Source: Streptomyces sparsogenes (GTDB taxonomy: Bacteria; Actinomycetota; Actinomycetes; Streptomycetales; Streptomycetaceae). Taken from it: a stretch of 64,000 nucleotides of DNA. The DNA lies in NCBI RefSeq assembly GCF_001704635.1, contig NZ_MAXF01000107.1, positions 52,139-116,138 of the forward strand. The letters are read 5' to 3'. This document shows, one piece after another, positions 25,896 through 35,108 of this stretch (position 1 is the first letter of the stretch; every line of letters begins with the position of its first letter). The position numbers were made by a program, and so were the translations under genes. Under the pieces are notes generated by a model. It was given only the letters and a program-made list of their open reading frames with translations, made no database searches and was not told the origin of the DNA.

Positions 25896-26834
25896 GTGAA
25901 TACAGCAGGCCCCCCACCCCGCGTCATCGCCGTCGTCGGCCCCACCGCGGCCGGAAAGTCGGACTTGGGCGTCGCGCTCGCCCACCACCTCGGCGGCGAG
26001 GTGGTCAACGCCGACTCCATGCAGCTCTACCGGGGCATGGACATCGGCACCGCCAAGCTGACCGAGGAGGAGCGCCAAGGCGTGCCCCACCGGCTGCTGG
26101 ACATCTGGGACGTCACCGAGACGGCCAGCGTCGCCGAGTACCAGAGGCTGGCCCGCGCCGAGATCGACCGGCTGCTGGCGGAAGGCCGCATCCCCGTCCT
26201 GGTCGGCGGCTCGGGGCTGTACATCCGCGGCGCGATCGACGCCCTGGAGTTCCCCGGCACGGACCCGGCCGTCCGAGCCCGCCTGGAGGCCGAGCTGGCG
26301 GAGCTGGGCCCGGGGGCCCTGCACACCCGGCTCGCCGCAGCCGACCCGGAGGCGGCCCGCGCGATCCTGCCCAGCAACGGCCGGCGGGTGGTGCGGGCGC
26401 TGGAGGTCATCGAGATCACCGGCCGCCCCTTCACCGCCAACCTGCCGGGCCACGAGGCCGTCTACGACACCCTGCAGATCGGCGTGGACGTCGAGCGCCC
26501 CGAGCTCGACGAGCGCATCGCCCGGCGCGTGGACCGCATGTGGGAGGCCGGCCTCGTGGACGAGGTGCGGCGGCTGGAGGGCGCCGGGCTGCGCGCCGGC
26601 CGCACCGCCTCCCGCGCGCTGGGCTATCAGCAGGTGCTCGCCGCGCTCGCCGGGGAGTACGGCGAGGACCAGGCGCGCGCCGAGACCGTGCGGGCCACCA
26701 AACGGTTCGCGCGCCGCCAGGACTCCTGGTTCCGGCGCGACCCGCGCGTCCACTGGCTCAGCGGCGCGGCCGACCGCCGCGAGCGGCTTCTGCCGGACGC
26801 GCTGGCGTTGGTCGACCGGGCGGTCACAGCCTGA
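25896..26834 (+). CDS. miaA: tRNA dimethylallyltransferase MiaA
   Basis: 312 residues. MiaA transfers the dimethylallyl group to A37 of tRNAs, giving the substrate for MiaB. The P-loop is GPTAAGKSDLG. The active-site regions VNADSMQLYRGMDIGTAK, VGGSGLYIRG and ALGYQQVL are intact, as is the KRFARRQDSWFRRD end. GTG 25896 gives the normal start. Confidence 0.97.
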   Translation: MNTAGPPPRVIAVVGPTAAGKSDLGVALAHHLGGEVVNADSMQLYRGMDIGTAKLTEEERQGVPHRLLDIWDVTETASVAEYQRLARAEIDRLLAEGRIPVLVGGSGLYIRGAIDALEFPGTDPAVRARLEAELAELGPGALHTRLAAADPEAARAILPSNGRRVVRALEVIEITGRPFTANLPGHEAVYDTLQIGVDVERPELDERIARRVDRMWEAGLVDEVRRLEGAGLRAGRTASRALGYQQVLAALAGEYGEDQARAETVRATKRFARRQDSWFRRDPRVHWLSGAADRRERLLPDALALVDRAVTA

Positions 26835-26941
26835 TCACGTGATGGCATCGGGACGCTCCGTATGCCATAACGGCCCCTGCGGGCGTGCCATCATCGAGCT
26901 CCGATCGTGCTGTTGTTCAGGAGTTGGGAGGGCGGGTGGCG

Positions 26942-27448
26942 ATGGAGGCCGGCCCTCGCGACGCATCGCAGCAGTCGCCCCACGGCGACCCCGGACCGCT
27001 CACCTCCGACAGCCCGGACCTCGCCTCCGACGGCCCCGACGACGACCCGGTCTCCGGCGAACCGGGCATCCCGGCGATCGACGACGGCACCGAGGGACTC
27101 CCCGCCTCCGGCGAGTCCTTCAGCGAACTGCGGCCGCCGCGCCGGCTGCGGATCTGGCAGCTCGCGCCGATCGTCGGCCTGGCCATCCTCGGCTCCCTGA
27201 TGTTCGCCTTCCCGCTCGCCTTCGAATTCGGCGACGGCGGGGCGGTGGTCGCCATGCTCGGGCTGCTGCTCAGCTGCTGTGCCGCCGGGTGGGGCCTGAC
27301 GGCCGCCCGCCGCGTCGGCTACACCTGGCCCGGGCTGCCGCCCCGGGGCTCCGGGCGCCGCCCCGACTGGCGCTTCGTCGTCCTGTACGTGGTGGTGGTG
27401 GCCCTGCTGGCCGCCCTCACCATCTGGCGCGTCGCCCGGCTCCGCTAG
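26942..27448 (+). CDS. Conserved membrane protein, unknown function
   Basis: 168 residues. An acidic disordered N-terminus (about residues 1-75) is followed by three membrane segments (WQLAPIVGLAILGSLMFAF, AVVAMLGLLLSCCAAGWGL, FVVLYVVVVALLAALTIW). ATG 26942 is preferred because GGAGGG lies 9 nt upstream; GTG 26936 is too close to it. The stop codon TAG is part of the CTAG target duplicated by the adjacent IS element, so the protein sequence is preserved. Confidence 0.75.
   Translation: MEAGPRDASQQSPHGDPGPLTSDSPDLASDGPDDDPVSGEPGIPAIDDGTEGLPASGESFSELRPPRRLRIWQLAPIVGLAILGSLMFAFPLAFEFGDGGAVVAMLGLLLSCCAAGWGLTAARRVGYTWPGLPPRGSGRRPDWRFVVLYVVVVALLAALTIWRVARLR
27445..27448. other. Left target-site copy (CTAG) of the IS element
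   Basis: CTAG here and CTAG at 28339-28342 flank the IS. CTAG/YTAR targets with short duplications are typical of the IS427 group of IS5. Confidence 0.75.
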
Positions 27449-28338
27449 GGTCTGTCGTCAAATGATCTTCGGTCGAGGATCATGGTCGGGTGATACGTCG
27501 CCATGAACTGTCCGATGCCGAATGGGCCTTCGTGCAGCCGCTGCTGCCCCGGTCCGAGCGGGGCCGCAGGCGGCTGGACGACCGGACGGTCCTCAACGGG
27601 ATCGTGTGGAAGTTCCGGACCGGTACGGCCTGGCGGGACGTGCCCGAGCGGTACGGTTCCTGGGCCACGCTGCACACCCGCTTCCGCCGGTGGGCCAAGG
27701 ACGGCACCTTCGAGCGGATGCTCCGGGCCGCCCAGGCCAAGGCCGACGCGGCCGGGGACATCGAGTGGCTGGTGTCGGTCGACTCCACGATCGTCCGGGC
27801 CCACCAGCACGCGGCCGGAGCGCGAAAAGGGGGCTCCGCACCCCGGGACTCGGCCGGTCCCGAGGCGGCCTGACCAGCAAGATCCACCTGGCCTGCGACG
27901 CTGTGGGGCGACCACTCGCCTTCACCGTCACCGGCGGGAACGCCAACGACTGCACCCAGTTCACCGCCGTGATGAAGGCGATCTGTGTGCCCCGGCTGGG
28001 ACCGGGGCGGCCCCGGGTCCGACCCGGCCACGTCATCGGCGACAAGGGCTACAGCTCCAAGGCCATACGCACCTGGCTGCGGCAGCGGAACATTCGGCAC
28101 ACCATCCCGGAACGGTCCGACCAGATCCGCAACCGGCTCCGACGCGGCAGCCGTGGTGGACGTCCGCCAGCCTTCGACAAGCAGGTCTACAAACGGCGCA
28201 ACGTCGTCGAACGGTGTTTCAACCGACTCAAGCAGTGGCGCGGCATCGCCACCCGCTACGACAAGACCGCCGAGTCCTACCAAGCCGCCGTCACCCTCGC
28301 ATCGCTGCTGATGTGGGCGTGACATTTGACGACAACTC
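27449..28338 (+). mobile_element. IS5-family (IS427-group-like) insertion sequence, about 890 bp
   Basis: Imperfect terminal inverted repeats begin at 27449 (GGTCTGTCGTCAAATGA) and, on the other strand, at 28338 (GAGTTGTCGTCAAATGT). They share the 12-nt core TGTCGTCAAATG. The element is flanked by CTAG on both sides. It encodes a two-frame DDE transposase that fills nearly the whole element. All hallmarks are intact, so it may be active or recently arrived. Confidence 0.93.
27490..28322 (+). CDS. IS5-family transposase, two frames joined by probable -1 frameshifting
   Basis: Frame A (27490-27873) carries the N-terminal DUF4096-like domain (LSDAEWAFVQPLLP, NGIVWKFRTGTAWRDVPERY) and the first catalytic Asp (VSVDSTIVRAHQH). 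The rest is in the -1 frame (to 28322): IGDKGYSSKAIR with the second Asp and RRNVVERCFNRLKQWRGIA with the Glu. The frames overlap around AAAAGGGGG (27825-27833). A -1 shift there gives a 277-residue protein, normal for the family. Many IS5 elements use such programmed shifts, so this is not called a pseudogene. Confidence 0.88.
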
Positions 28339-28470
28339 CTAGCTCCTCCGCGGGCCCCTCCGTGAGCCCCGTCCGGCGGCTCCTGAGCGGGCCCCGCCGG
28401 CGCTCCCATGGTCCCCGCGGTGGGCGGCCCCGTCCCGGCGGTTGTCCCCGGCGCCCCGTAAGATCGAGGG

Positions 28471-29385
28471 ATGAGCGACGCCCCCCGGCCGGCCTTCCTC
28501 AAGGGCCACGGCACCGAGAACGACTTCGTCATCGTCCCCGACCCGGACGGTCGGCTGGAGCTGTCCCCGGCCGCCGTCGCCCGCATCTGCGACCGGCGGG
28601 CCGGGGTCGGCGGTGACGGGCTGATCCGCGTCGTGCGGTCCTCGGCGCACCCGGAGGCGCGGGGCATGGCCGACGAGGCCGAGTGGTTCATGGACTACCG
28701 CAACAGCGACGGCAGCGTCGCCGAGATGTGCGGCAACGGCGTCCGCGTCTTCGCCCGCTACCTGCAGCGGGCCGGGCTCGTCGAGCCGGGCGATCTCGCG
28801 GTCGCCACCCGGGCCGGGGTGCGGCGCGTCCACATCGCCAAGGACGGGCCCGGCGGCGCGGACGGCCCCGGCGGGGCGATCACCGTCGGGATGGGCAAGG
28901 CCCTGCTGCCCGAGCCCGGCCCCGAGGGCCCGGTCACGGTCACGGTCGGCGAGCACAGCTGGCCCGCCCGCCACGTGGACATGGGCAACCCGCACGCGGT
29001 CGCGTTCGTGGACGACCTCGCCCAGGCCGGCCGTCTGCTCGACGCTCCCGCCGTGACCCCCGGCTCCGCGTACCCCCACGGCACCAACGTCGAGTTCGTG
29101 ATCGACCGCGGCCCGCGTCACGTGGCGATGCGGGTGCACGAGCGCGGCTCCGGCGAGACCCGCTCCTGCGGCACCGGCGCCTGCGCCGTGATGGTCGCCG
29201 CCGCCCGCAGGGACGGGGCCGATCCGGCGGTCGACGGCCGGCCCGTCACCTACACCGTGGACGTCCCCGGCGGACGCCTGGTGATCAGCGAGCTTCCGGA
29301 CGGGACGGTGGAGATGACCGGCCCGGCGGTGATCGTCGCGGAGGGCGAGCTCGACCCCGACTGGCTGGACACGGCCCTCGGCTGA
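28471..29385 (+). CDS. dapF: Diaminopimelate epimerase
   Basis: 304 residues. It converts LL- to meso-diaminopimelate for lysine synthesis; in Streptomyces, LL-DAP also goes into peptidoglycan. Both active-site cysteines are visible, in AEMCGNGVRVFARY and GETRSCGTGACAVM. The start MSDAPRPAFLKGHGTENDF is family-typical. It lies just past the IS element; the IS may have changed its upstream promoter region. Confidence 0.97.
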   Translation: MSDAPRPAFLKGHGTENDFVIVPDPDGRLELSPAAVARICDRRAGVGGDGLIRVVRSSAHPEARGMADEAEWFMDYRNSDGSVAEMCGNGVRVFARYLQRAGLVEPGDLAVATRAGVRRVHIAKDGPGGADGPGGAITVGMGKALLPEPGPEGPVTVTVGEHSWPARHVDMGNPHAVAFVDDLAQAGRLLDAPAVTPGSAYPHGTNVEFVIDRGPRHVAMRVHERGSGETRSCGTGACAVMVAAARRDGADPAVDGRPVTYTVDVPGGRLVISELPDGTVEMTGPAVIVAEGELDPDWLDTALG

Positions 29386-29521
29386 CAGTTCACCCCAATG
29401 GGTGATCCATTTCACTCTGGGCGAGAGCCGGTCGGCCGTGCGTGATGGGCTCGGTAGCATCAAGCACCGGCCCAGGGGGAGTGCCCATGCCGGTTGACGC
29501 TCGACGCCGCCGGAGGTGCCC

Positions 29522-31735
29522 ATGAGCGCAGAGGCCACCGACCACGCCGCGCTTGGCCGCAGGCGCGGCCTCCCGCGCATCGACCTGCGCAATCTCCGCA
29601 GGTTCAGCAGGGCCGCCCTGTTGGGGCCGGCCTCCCGCGGCCGCCTGCCGGACGCGATCGAGCACGTGGCCAAGGTGCACCGGGCCCACCATCCCGGAGC
29701 CGATCTCGACGTGCTGCGCAAGGCGTATGTGCTCGCCGAGTCCTCCCACCGCGGCCAGATGCGCAAGAGCGGCGAGCCGTACATCACCCATCCGCTCGCC
29801 GTCACCCTCATTCTCGCGGAACTGGGCGCCGAGACCACGACATTGACCGCCTCGCTCCTCCACGACACGGTCGAGGACACCGAGGTGACCCTGGATCAGG
29901 TCGGCGAGCAGTTCGGCGAGGAGGTCCGCTATCTCGTCGACGGCGTCACCAAGTTGGAGAAGGTCGACTACGGCGCGGCGGCCGAGCCCGAGACCTTCCG
30001 CAAGATGCTGGTCGCGACGGGCAACGACGTCCGGGTGATGTCCATCAAGCTCGCCGACCGCCTGCACAACATGCGCACCCTGGGCGTGATGCGCCCCGAG
30101 AAACAGGCCCGCATCGCGAAGGTCACCCGCGATGTGCTGATCCCGCTCGCCGAGCGGCTGGGCGTGCAGGCCCTCAAGACCGAGCTCGAGGACCTGGTCT
30201 TCGCCATCCTCCACCCCGCGGAGTACGCCCGCACCCGCGAGCTCCTGCTGGACCACGCGCGCCGCCCGGACCCGCTCGCCCGCGCCGCCGAGGACGTACG
30301 CGCCGTGCTGCACGAGGCGGGCATCGCCGCCGAAGTCCTCGTCCGGCCCCGGCACTTCGTGTCCGTCTACCGGGTGGGCGTCAAGCGCGGCGAGCTGACC
30401 GGCTCCGACCTCGGCCGGCTGCTCGTCCTCGTCTCGGAGGACGCCGACTGCTACGCGGTCCTCGGCGAGCTGCACACCTGCTTCACCCCGGTCATCTCGG
30501 AGTTCAAGGACTTCATCGCGGTCCCCAAGTTCAACCTTTACCAGTCGCTGCACACGGCGGTGGCCGGGCGCGACGGCGAGGTCGCCGAGGTCCTCATCCG
30601 CACCCACCAGATGCACCGGGTGGCGGAGGCCGGAGTGATCGCCCTCGGCAATCCGTACGCGACCACCACCGCGCCGCACGCGCCGCTGGAGGCCGCCGCC
30701 GACGCCCCCGACGGCGAGCGCGCCGACCCCACCCGCCCCGGCTGGCTGTCGCGGCTGCTGGCCTGGCAGAGCGCGGCCCCCGACCCCGACACCTTCTGGT
30801 CCTCGCTGCGCGCCGAGCTCGCCCAGGACCGGGAGATCACCGTCTTCCGGGCCGACGGCGGCACACTGGGCCTGCCCGCGGGCGCGAGCTGTGTGGACGC
30901 CGCGTACGCCCAGTACGGGGAGGGGGCCCACGACTGCATCGGGGCCCGGGTCAACGGCCGCATCGCGACGCTGAGCACCGTGCTGCGCGACGGCGACATG
31001 CTCCAGCTGCTCATGGCCCGCGACAGCCGGGACGCCTCCTCCTCCGGCCCCTCGCCCGAGTGGCTCGACCATGCCCGCACCCCGGCCGCGCGCATCGCCA
31101 TCAGCCGCTGGCTGGCGGCCCACCCGGAGCGGCAGCAGCCCCCGTCGGCCGCCACAGCCCCGGCCGCCGAACCGGATCCCGCCCAGGCCGGGGGCACCGG
31201 ATCCGGTGCCCCCGGCCTGGGCGGCGCCACCGGCGCGGCCGCGGTCCGGCAGGCCGCGGCGCCCGCCATCGCCGCGGACCTGCCCGGCGCGGCCGTGCGG
31301 CTGGCCGGGTGTTGCACCCCCGTGCCCCCGGACGCGGTCATCGGCTTCGCGGTGCGCGGCGGGGCCGTCATCACGGTGCACCGCGAGCGGTGCCCCGCCG
31401 TGTCCCGGATGACGGCGGCCGGGCGCGCCACGGTCGGGGTGCGCTGGCTGGACGGGGAGGAGGGCGACGCGGGCGACTACCGCGTGACCCTGGTGGCCGA
31501 GGCCTTCAGCAGGCCGCATCTGCTGGCCGACCTCACCGAGGCCATCGCCGCCGAGGGCGTGGCCGTCGTCTCGGCCGCCGTCGAGCCGCCCCACGAGCAG
31601 CGCGTCCGCCACACCTACACGCTCCAACTGCCCGACCCGGGCCGGCTGCCGGCCCTGATGCGCGCCATGCGCGATGTGCCCGGCGTCTACGACGTGACGC
31701 GTGCGGGCCGTGAGATGGCGGCGGCGCGGTCCTGA
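29522..31735 (+). CDS. rshA: RelA/SpoT homologue RshA, (p)ppGpp hydrolase/synthetase
   Basis: 737 residues. The HD hydrolase domain is intact (THPLAVTLIL, SLLHDTVEDT, IKLADRLHNMRTLGVM). The synthetase domain keeps RPRHFVSVY, EFKDFIAVPKFNLYQSLHT and EVLIRTHQMHR. It departs from canonical Rel at YDL-x-x-IR (SDLGRLLVLV here) and AEYGVAAHW (AEAGVIALG here). TGS, the CC-containing region (LAGCCTPVPPDAVIGF) and a C-terminal ACT domain follow. The Pro/Gly-rich linker near residues 553-570 is encoded by a 46-bp palindrome. ATG 29522 has GGAGG 5 nt upstream. S. coelicolor has a second such homologue, rshA, in the same gene order. Confidence 0.92.
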   Translation: MSAEATDHAALGRRRGLPRIDLRNLRRFSRAALLGPASRGRLPDAIEHVAKVHRAHHPGADLDVLRKAYVLAESSHRGQMRKSGEPYITHPLAVTLILAELGAETTTLTASLLHDTVEDTEVTLDQVGEQFGEEVRYLVDGVTKLEKVDYGAAAEPETFRKMLVATGNDVRVMSIKLADRLHNMRTLGVMRPEKQARIAKVTRDVLIPLAERLGVQALKTELEDLVFAILHPAEYARTRELLLDHARRPDPLARAAEDVRAVLHEAGIAAEVLVRPRHFVSVYRVGVKRGELTGSDLGRLLVLVSEDADCYAVLGELHTCFTPVISEFKDFIAVPKFNLYQSLHTAVAGRDGEVAEVLIRTHQMHRVAEAGVIALGNPYATTTAPHAPLEAAADAPDGERADPTRPGWLSRLLAWQSAAPDPDTFWSSLRAELAQDREITVFRADGGTLGLPAGASCVDAAYAQYGEGAHDCIGARVNGRIATLSTVLRDGDMLQLLMARDSRDASSSGPSPEWLDHARTPAARIAISRWLAAHPERQQPPSAATAPAAEPDPAQAGGTGSGAPGLGGATGAAAVRQAAAPAIAADLPGAAVRLAGCCTPVPPDAVIGFAVRGGAVITVHRERCPAVSRMTAAGRATVGVRWLDGEEGDAGDYRVTLVAEAFSRPHLLADLTEAIAAEGVAVVSAAVEPPHEQRVRHTYTLQLPDPGRLPALMRAMRDVPGVYDVTRAGREMAAARS
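31179..31224. repeat. 46-bp perfect palindrome inside rshA
   Basis: Positions 31179-31201 and 31202-31224 are exact reverse complements with no spacer; the centre is a GGATCC hexamer. The sequence can form a hairpin of more than 20 GC pairs in mRNA or a cruciform in DNA, inside the coding linker (residues about 553-568). Confidence 0.95.
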
Positions 31736-31828
31736 CCCCGGCCCGGCCCCGACGCGCGGTTGCCCCGTACGAGTGGACTTGGGCCGTGCCGCCGTCCGCT
31801 TGCGACCGGGCGTTGATAGCCGTAGGGC

Positions 31829-33421
31829 ATGCTGCCTTCCCCGAGGGGCCGCCCCTCGTCAGCCCGGCGCGCCCGACGCCGCAGGACCGCCGCCGCGGCC
31901 GCCGCGATGACCGCCGCCCTCGTCGCGTTCTGTCCGTCCTCCGCCGCGGGGCCGGTGACCGCGGCCGACCCGCCGCCCCCGGTCCCCCGGGGCATCGGCG
32001 ACCGGCTCTTCCCGTACCTCGGCAACCCGGGCTACGACGTCACGGCGTACGACATCGCCCTGCGCTACCACGGCAACGACCGGCCGCTGGACGCCGTCAC
32101 CACCCTCAGGGCCCGGGCCACCGCCCCGCTGAGCACCTTCAACCTCGACTTCGCGCACGGCACCGTGCGCTCGCTGCGGGTCGACGGCAGGCCCGCCCGG
32201 TTCGCCCGCGCGGGGGAGGACCTCGTCGTCACCCCGGCCCGCCCCGTACGGGACGGCGCTCCCTTCGTCGTCACCGTCGCGCACACCAGTGACCCGAGCG
32301 GCAGCGGCGGCGGCTGGGTTCGCACCCGCGACGGGCTGGCGATGGCCAACCAGGCCGACGCCGCCCACCGCGTCTTCCCCTGCAACGACCACCCCTCCGA
32401 CAAGGCGCGATTCACCTTCCGCGTCACCGCCCCCGCGAACCTCACCGTGGTCGCGGGCGGCACCCCCCTGGGGCGCACCCGCGAGGGCGGCGGCATCACC
32501 TGGCGATACCGGCTGGCCCACCCCATGGCCACCGAACTGGCGCAGATCTCCATCGGCCGTTCGGCCGTACTGCACCGCACCGGCCCCGGCGGGCTGCCGG
32601 TGCGCGACGTGGTGCCGGCGGCGGACCGTGAGCGCCTGGCCACGTGGCTCCGGCGCACACCGGGCCAGTTGGAGTGGATGGAGAAGAAGGTCGGCCCCTA
32701 CCCCTTCGAGACGTACGGGGTGCTGATCGCCAGGGCCAGGACCGGCTTCGAGCTGGAGACCCAGACGCTCTCCCTCTTCGAGAGCGGCCTGTTCACCACC
32801 TCGGGGATGCCCTCGTGGTATATCGAGTCGATCATGGTGCACGAGCTGGCGCACCAGTGGTTCGGCGACAGCGTCAGCCCGCGCCGCTGGACCGACCTGT
32901 GGCTCAACGAGGGCCACGCCACCTGGTACGAGGCGCTGTACGGGGACGAGCGCGGGAAGATGCCGCTCGAGAGGCGGATGCGCCTCGCCTACCAGCAGTC
33001 CGACGCCTGGCGCGCCGCCGGCGGCCCGCCCGCCGCCCCCGCGCCCGCCGACCCGGACCAGCAGATCGGCATCTTCCGCCCGATCATGTACGACGGCAGC
33101 GCCCTGGTGCTGTACGCGCTGCGGCAGCGGATCGGGCCCGCCGCGTTCGAGCGGCTGGAGCGCCGATGGGTGCGGCGGTACCACGACGGCGTGGCCTCGA
33201 CCGCCGACTTCGTCCGGCTGGCGTCCCAGGTGGCGGGCCGCGATCTGAACGGCTTCCTGCGGCCATGGCTGTACGGGAGGACGACGCCGAGGATGCCGGG
33301 GCACCCCGGCTGGAAGCCCGAGGCCGCCCCCTCCGGGCAGGGCGTGACGGAAGCCGGCGGAAAGGCCGGTGGAGGGGCCGACGGAAAAGCCGACGGAAAG
33401 GCGGACGGGAAACCCGGGTGA
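31829..33421 (+). CDS. Secreted M1-family zinc metallopeptidase
   Basis: 530 residues. The signal peptide is Arg-rich then hydrophobic (RRRRTAAAAAAMTAALVAFC). The aminopeptidase-N-like beta domain is followed by the catalytic motif VHELAHQWFGDSV and the third zinc ligand in WLNEGHATWYE. The GAMEN exopeptidase loop appears as ARTGFELETQT, as in divergent actinobacterial M1 enzymes. The C-terminal tail is a Gly/Lys/Asp repeat (GGGADGKADGKADGKPG). The start ATG 31829 is close to a TAGCCG/TAGGGC stretch, so a short leader is likely. Confidence 0.9.
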   Translation: MLPSPRGRPSSARRARRRRTAAAAAAMTAALVAFCPSSAAGPVTAADPPPPVPRGIGDRLFPYLGNPGYDVTAYDIALRYHGNDRPLDAVTTLRARATAPLSTFNLDFAHGTVRSLRVDGRPARFARAGEDLVVTPARPVRDGAPFVVTVAHTSDPSGSGGGWVRTRDGLAMANQADAAHRVFPCNDHPSDKARFTFRVTAPANLTVVAGGTPLGRTREGGGITWRYRLAHPMATELAQISIGRSAVLHRTGPGGLPVRDVVPAADRERLATWLRRTPGQLEWMEKKVGPYPFETYGVLIARARTGFELETQTLSLFESGLFTTSGMPSWYIESIMVHELAHQWFGDSVSPRRWTDLWLNEGHATWYEALYGDERGKMPLERRMRLAYQQSDAWRAAGGPPAAPAPADPDQQIGIFRPIMYDGSALVLYALRQRIGPAAFERLERRWVRRYHDGVASTADFVRLASQVAGRDLNGFLRPWLYGRTTPRMPGHPGWKPEAAPSGQGVTEAGGKAGGGADGKADGKADGKPG

Positions 33422-33537
33422 CGGCCCGGCCGCCGCGTGCGACCATCGTCAGGTCGGCGCCGCGGCCGGTGGCCGGGAATGCTCCGGGCCCGCCGCGCGT
33501 TGTCGAAGTGACGGAACCCAACGACGTAAGGATCGAT

Positions 33538-35040
33538 TTGACCCACTCCTCTTCCCTTCCGCAGGACCGGCAGCGCTTCGCCGAGAGCCTTCGGGCCGAC
33601 GCCCTGATGGAAGAGGACGTCGCCTGGAGTCACGAGATCGACGGGGAGCGTGACGGCGACCAGTACGACCGCTCCGAGCGTGCCGCGCTGCGGCGCGTCG
33701 TGGGCCTGTCCACCGAGCTCGAGGACGTCACCGAGGTCGAGTACCGGCAGCTGCGCCTGGAGCGCGTGGTGCTGGTCGGCGTCTGGACGTCCGGCACGGT
33801 GCAGGACGCGGAGAACTCCCTGGCGGAGCTGGCCGCGCTCGCGGAGACCGCCGGCGCCCTCGTGCTCGACGGGGTCATCCAGCGGCGCGACAAGCCGGAC
33901 CCGGCCACGTACATCGGCTCCGGCAAGGCCCAGGAGCTGCGCGACATCGTGATCGAGACCGGTGCGGACACCGTCGTGTGCGACGGTGAGCTGAGCCCCG
34001 GCCAGCTGATCCACCTGGAGGACGTCGTCAAGGTCAAGGTGGTGGACCGCACCGCCCTGATCCTCGACATCTTCGCCCAGCACGCCAAGTCCCGAGAGGG
34101 CAAGGCGCAGGTCTCCCTGGCCCAGATGCAGTACATGCTGCCGCGGCTGCGCGGCTGGGGTCAGTCGCTCTCCCGGCAGATGGGTGGCGGTGGCTCCGGC
34201 GCGGCGGGCGGCGGGATGGCCACCCGCGGACCCGGTGAGACCAAGATCGAGACCGACCGGCGCCGCATCCGCGAGAAGATGGCGAAGATGCGCCGGGAGA
34301 TCGCGGAAATGAAGACCGGCCGCGACATCAAGCGGCAGGAGCGCAAGCGCCACAAGGTGCCCTCGGTCGCCATCGCCGGATACACCAACGCGGGCAAGTC
34401 CTCGCTGCTCAACCGACTGACCGGCGCGGGCGTGCTGGTGGAGAACGCGCTGTTCGCCACCCTTGACCCGACCGTGCGCCGGGCCGAGACGCCCAGCGGG
34501 CGGCTGTACACCCTCGCGGACACCGTCGGCTTTGTGCGGCATCTGCCGCACCACCTGGTCGAGGCGTTCCGCTCCACCATGGAGGAGGTCGGCGACGCCG
34601 ATCTGATCCTCCACGTGGTGGACGGCTCCCACCCGAACCCGGAGGAGCAGCTGGCCGCCGTTCGTGAGGTGATCCGGGATGTCGGCGCGGTCGCCGTGCC
34701 GGAGATCGTCGTGATCAACAAGGCGGACATGGCGGACCCGCTGGTGCTGCAGCGGCTGCTGCGCGTCGAGCAGCGCGCCATCGCGGTGTCGGCCCGCACC
34801 GGGCAGGGCATCGATGAGCTGCTCGGGCTGATCGACGCCGAGCTGCCGCGGCCGCAGGTCGAGATCGAGGCGCTGCTCCCGTATACGCAGGGCAAGCTCG
34901 TCGCGCGCGCCCACGCCGACGGCGAGGTGATCTCCGAGGAGCACACCCCGGAGGGCACCCTGCTCAAGGCGCGGGTCCACGAGGAGCTGGCCGCCGAGCT
35001 GCGGCAGTTCGTACCGGCTGCCGCCCCGGCGCAGAGCTAG
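33538..35040 (+). CDS. hflX: Ribosome-associated GTPase HflX
   Basis: 500 residues. HflX binds the 50S subunit, splits stalled ribosomes and rescues them under stress. The N-terminal ND1 domain (VLVGVWTSGTVQDAENSLAE, DPATYIGSGKAQEL) and the Gly-rich linker QMGGGGSG are followed by the G domain with G1 GYTNAGKSSL, G3 DTVGF and G4 NKAD. TTG 33538 is chosen (MTHSSSLPQD) because AAGGATCG precedes it and homologues begin in the same way; GTG 33508 is an alternative. Confidence 0.96.
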   Translation: MTHSSSLPQDRQRFAESLRADALMEEDVAWSHEIDGERDGDQYDRSERAALRRVVGLSTELEDVTEVEYRQLRLERVVLVGVWTSGTVQDAENSLAELAALAETAGALVLDGVIQRRDKPDPATYIGSGKAQELRDIVIETGADTVVCDGELSPGQLIHLEDVVKVKVVDRTALILDIFAQHAKSREGKAQVSLAQMQYMLPRLRGWGQSLSRQMGGGGSGAAGGGMATRGPGETKIETDRRRIREKMAKMRREIAEMKTGRDIKRQERKRHKVPSVAIAGYTNAGKSSLLNRLTGAGVLVENALFATLDPTVRRAETPSGRLYTLADTVGFVRHLPHHLVEAFRSTMEEVGDADLILHVVDGSHPNPEEQLAAVREVIRDVGAVAVPEIVVINKADMADPLVLQRLLRVEQRAIAVSARTGQGIDELLGLIDAELPRPQVEIEALLPYTQGKLVARAHADGEVISEEHTPEGTLLKARVHEELAAELRQFVPAAAPAQS

Positions 35041-35057
35041 CGACCAATCCCTTCCAC

Positions 35058-35099
35058 GACGAAGGCCCGCCCCCGGGAGACCGGGGGCGGGCCTTCGTC
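35058..35099. terminator. Bidirectional terminator hairpin after hflX
   Basis: A perfect 19-bp stem (35058-35076 with 35081-35099) with a GAGA loop separates hflX (+) from the convergent protease gene (-). Confidence 0.93.
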
Positions 35100-35108
35100 A
35101 TCCGCGCC

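Noticed and set aside
27490..28322. Transposase as a frameshifted pseudogene
   Set aside because: The frame change sits at AAAAGGGGG in a position where IS5-type elements use -1 frameshifting, and all DDE residues and both ends are intact.
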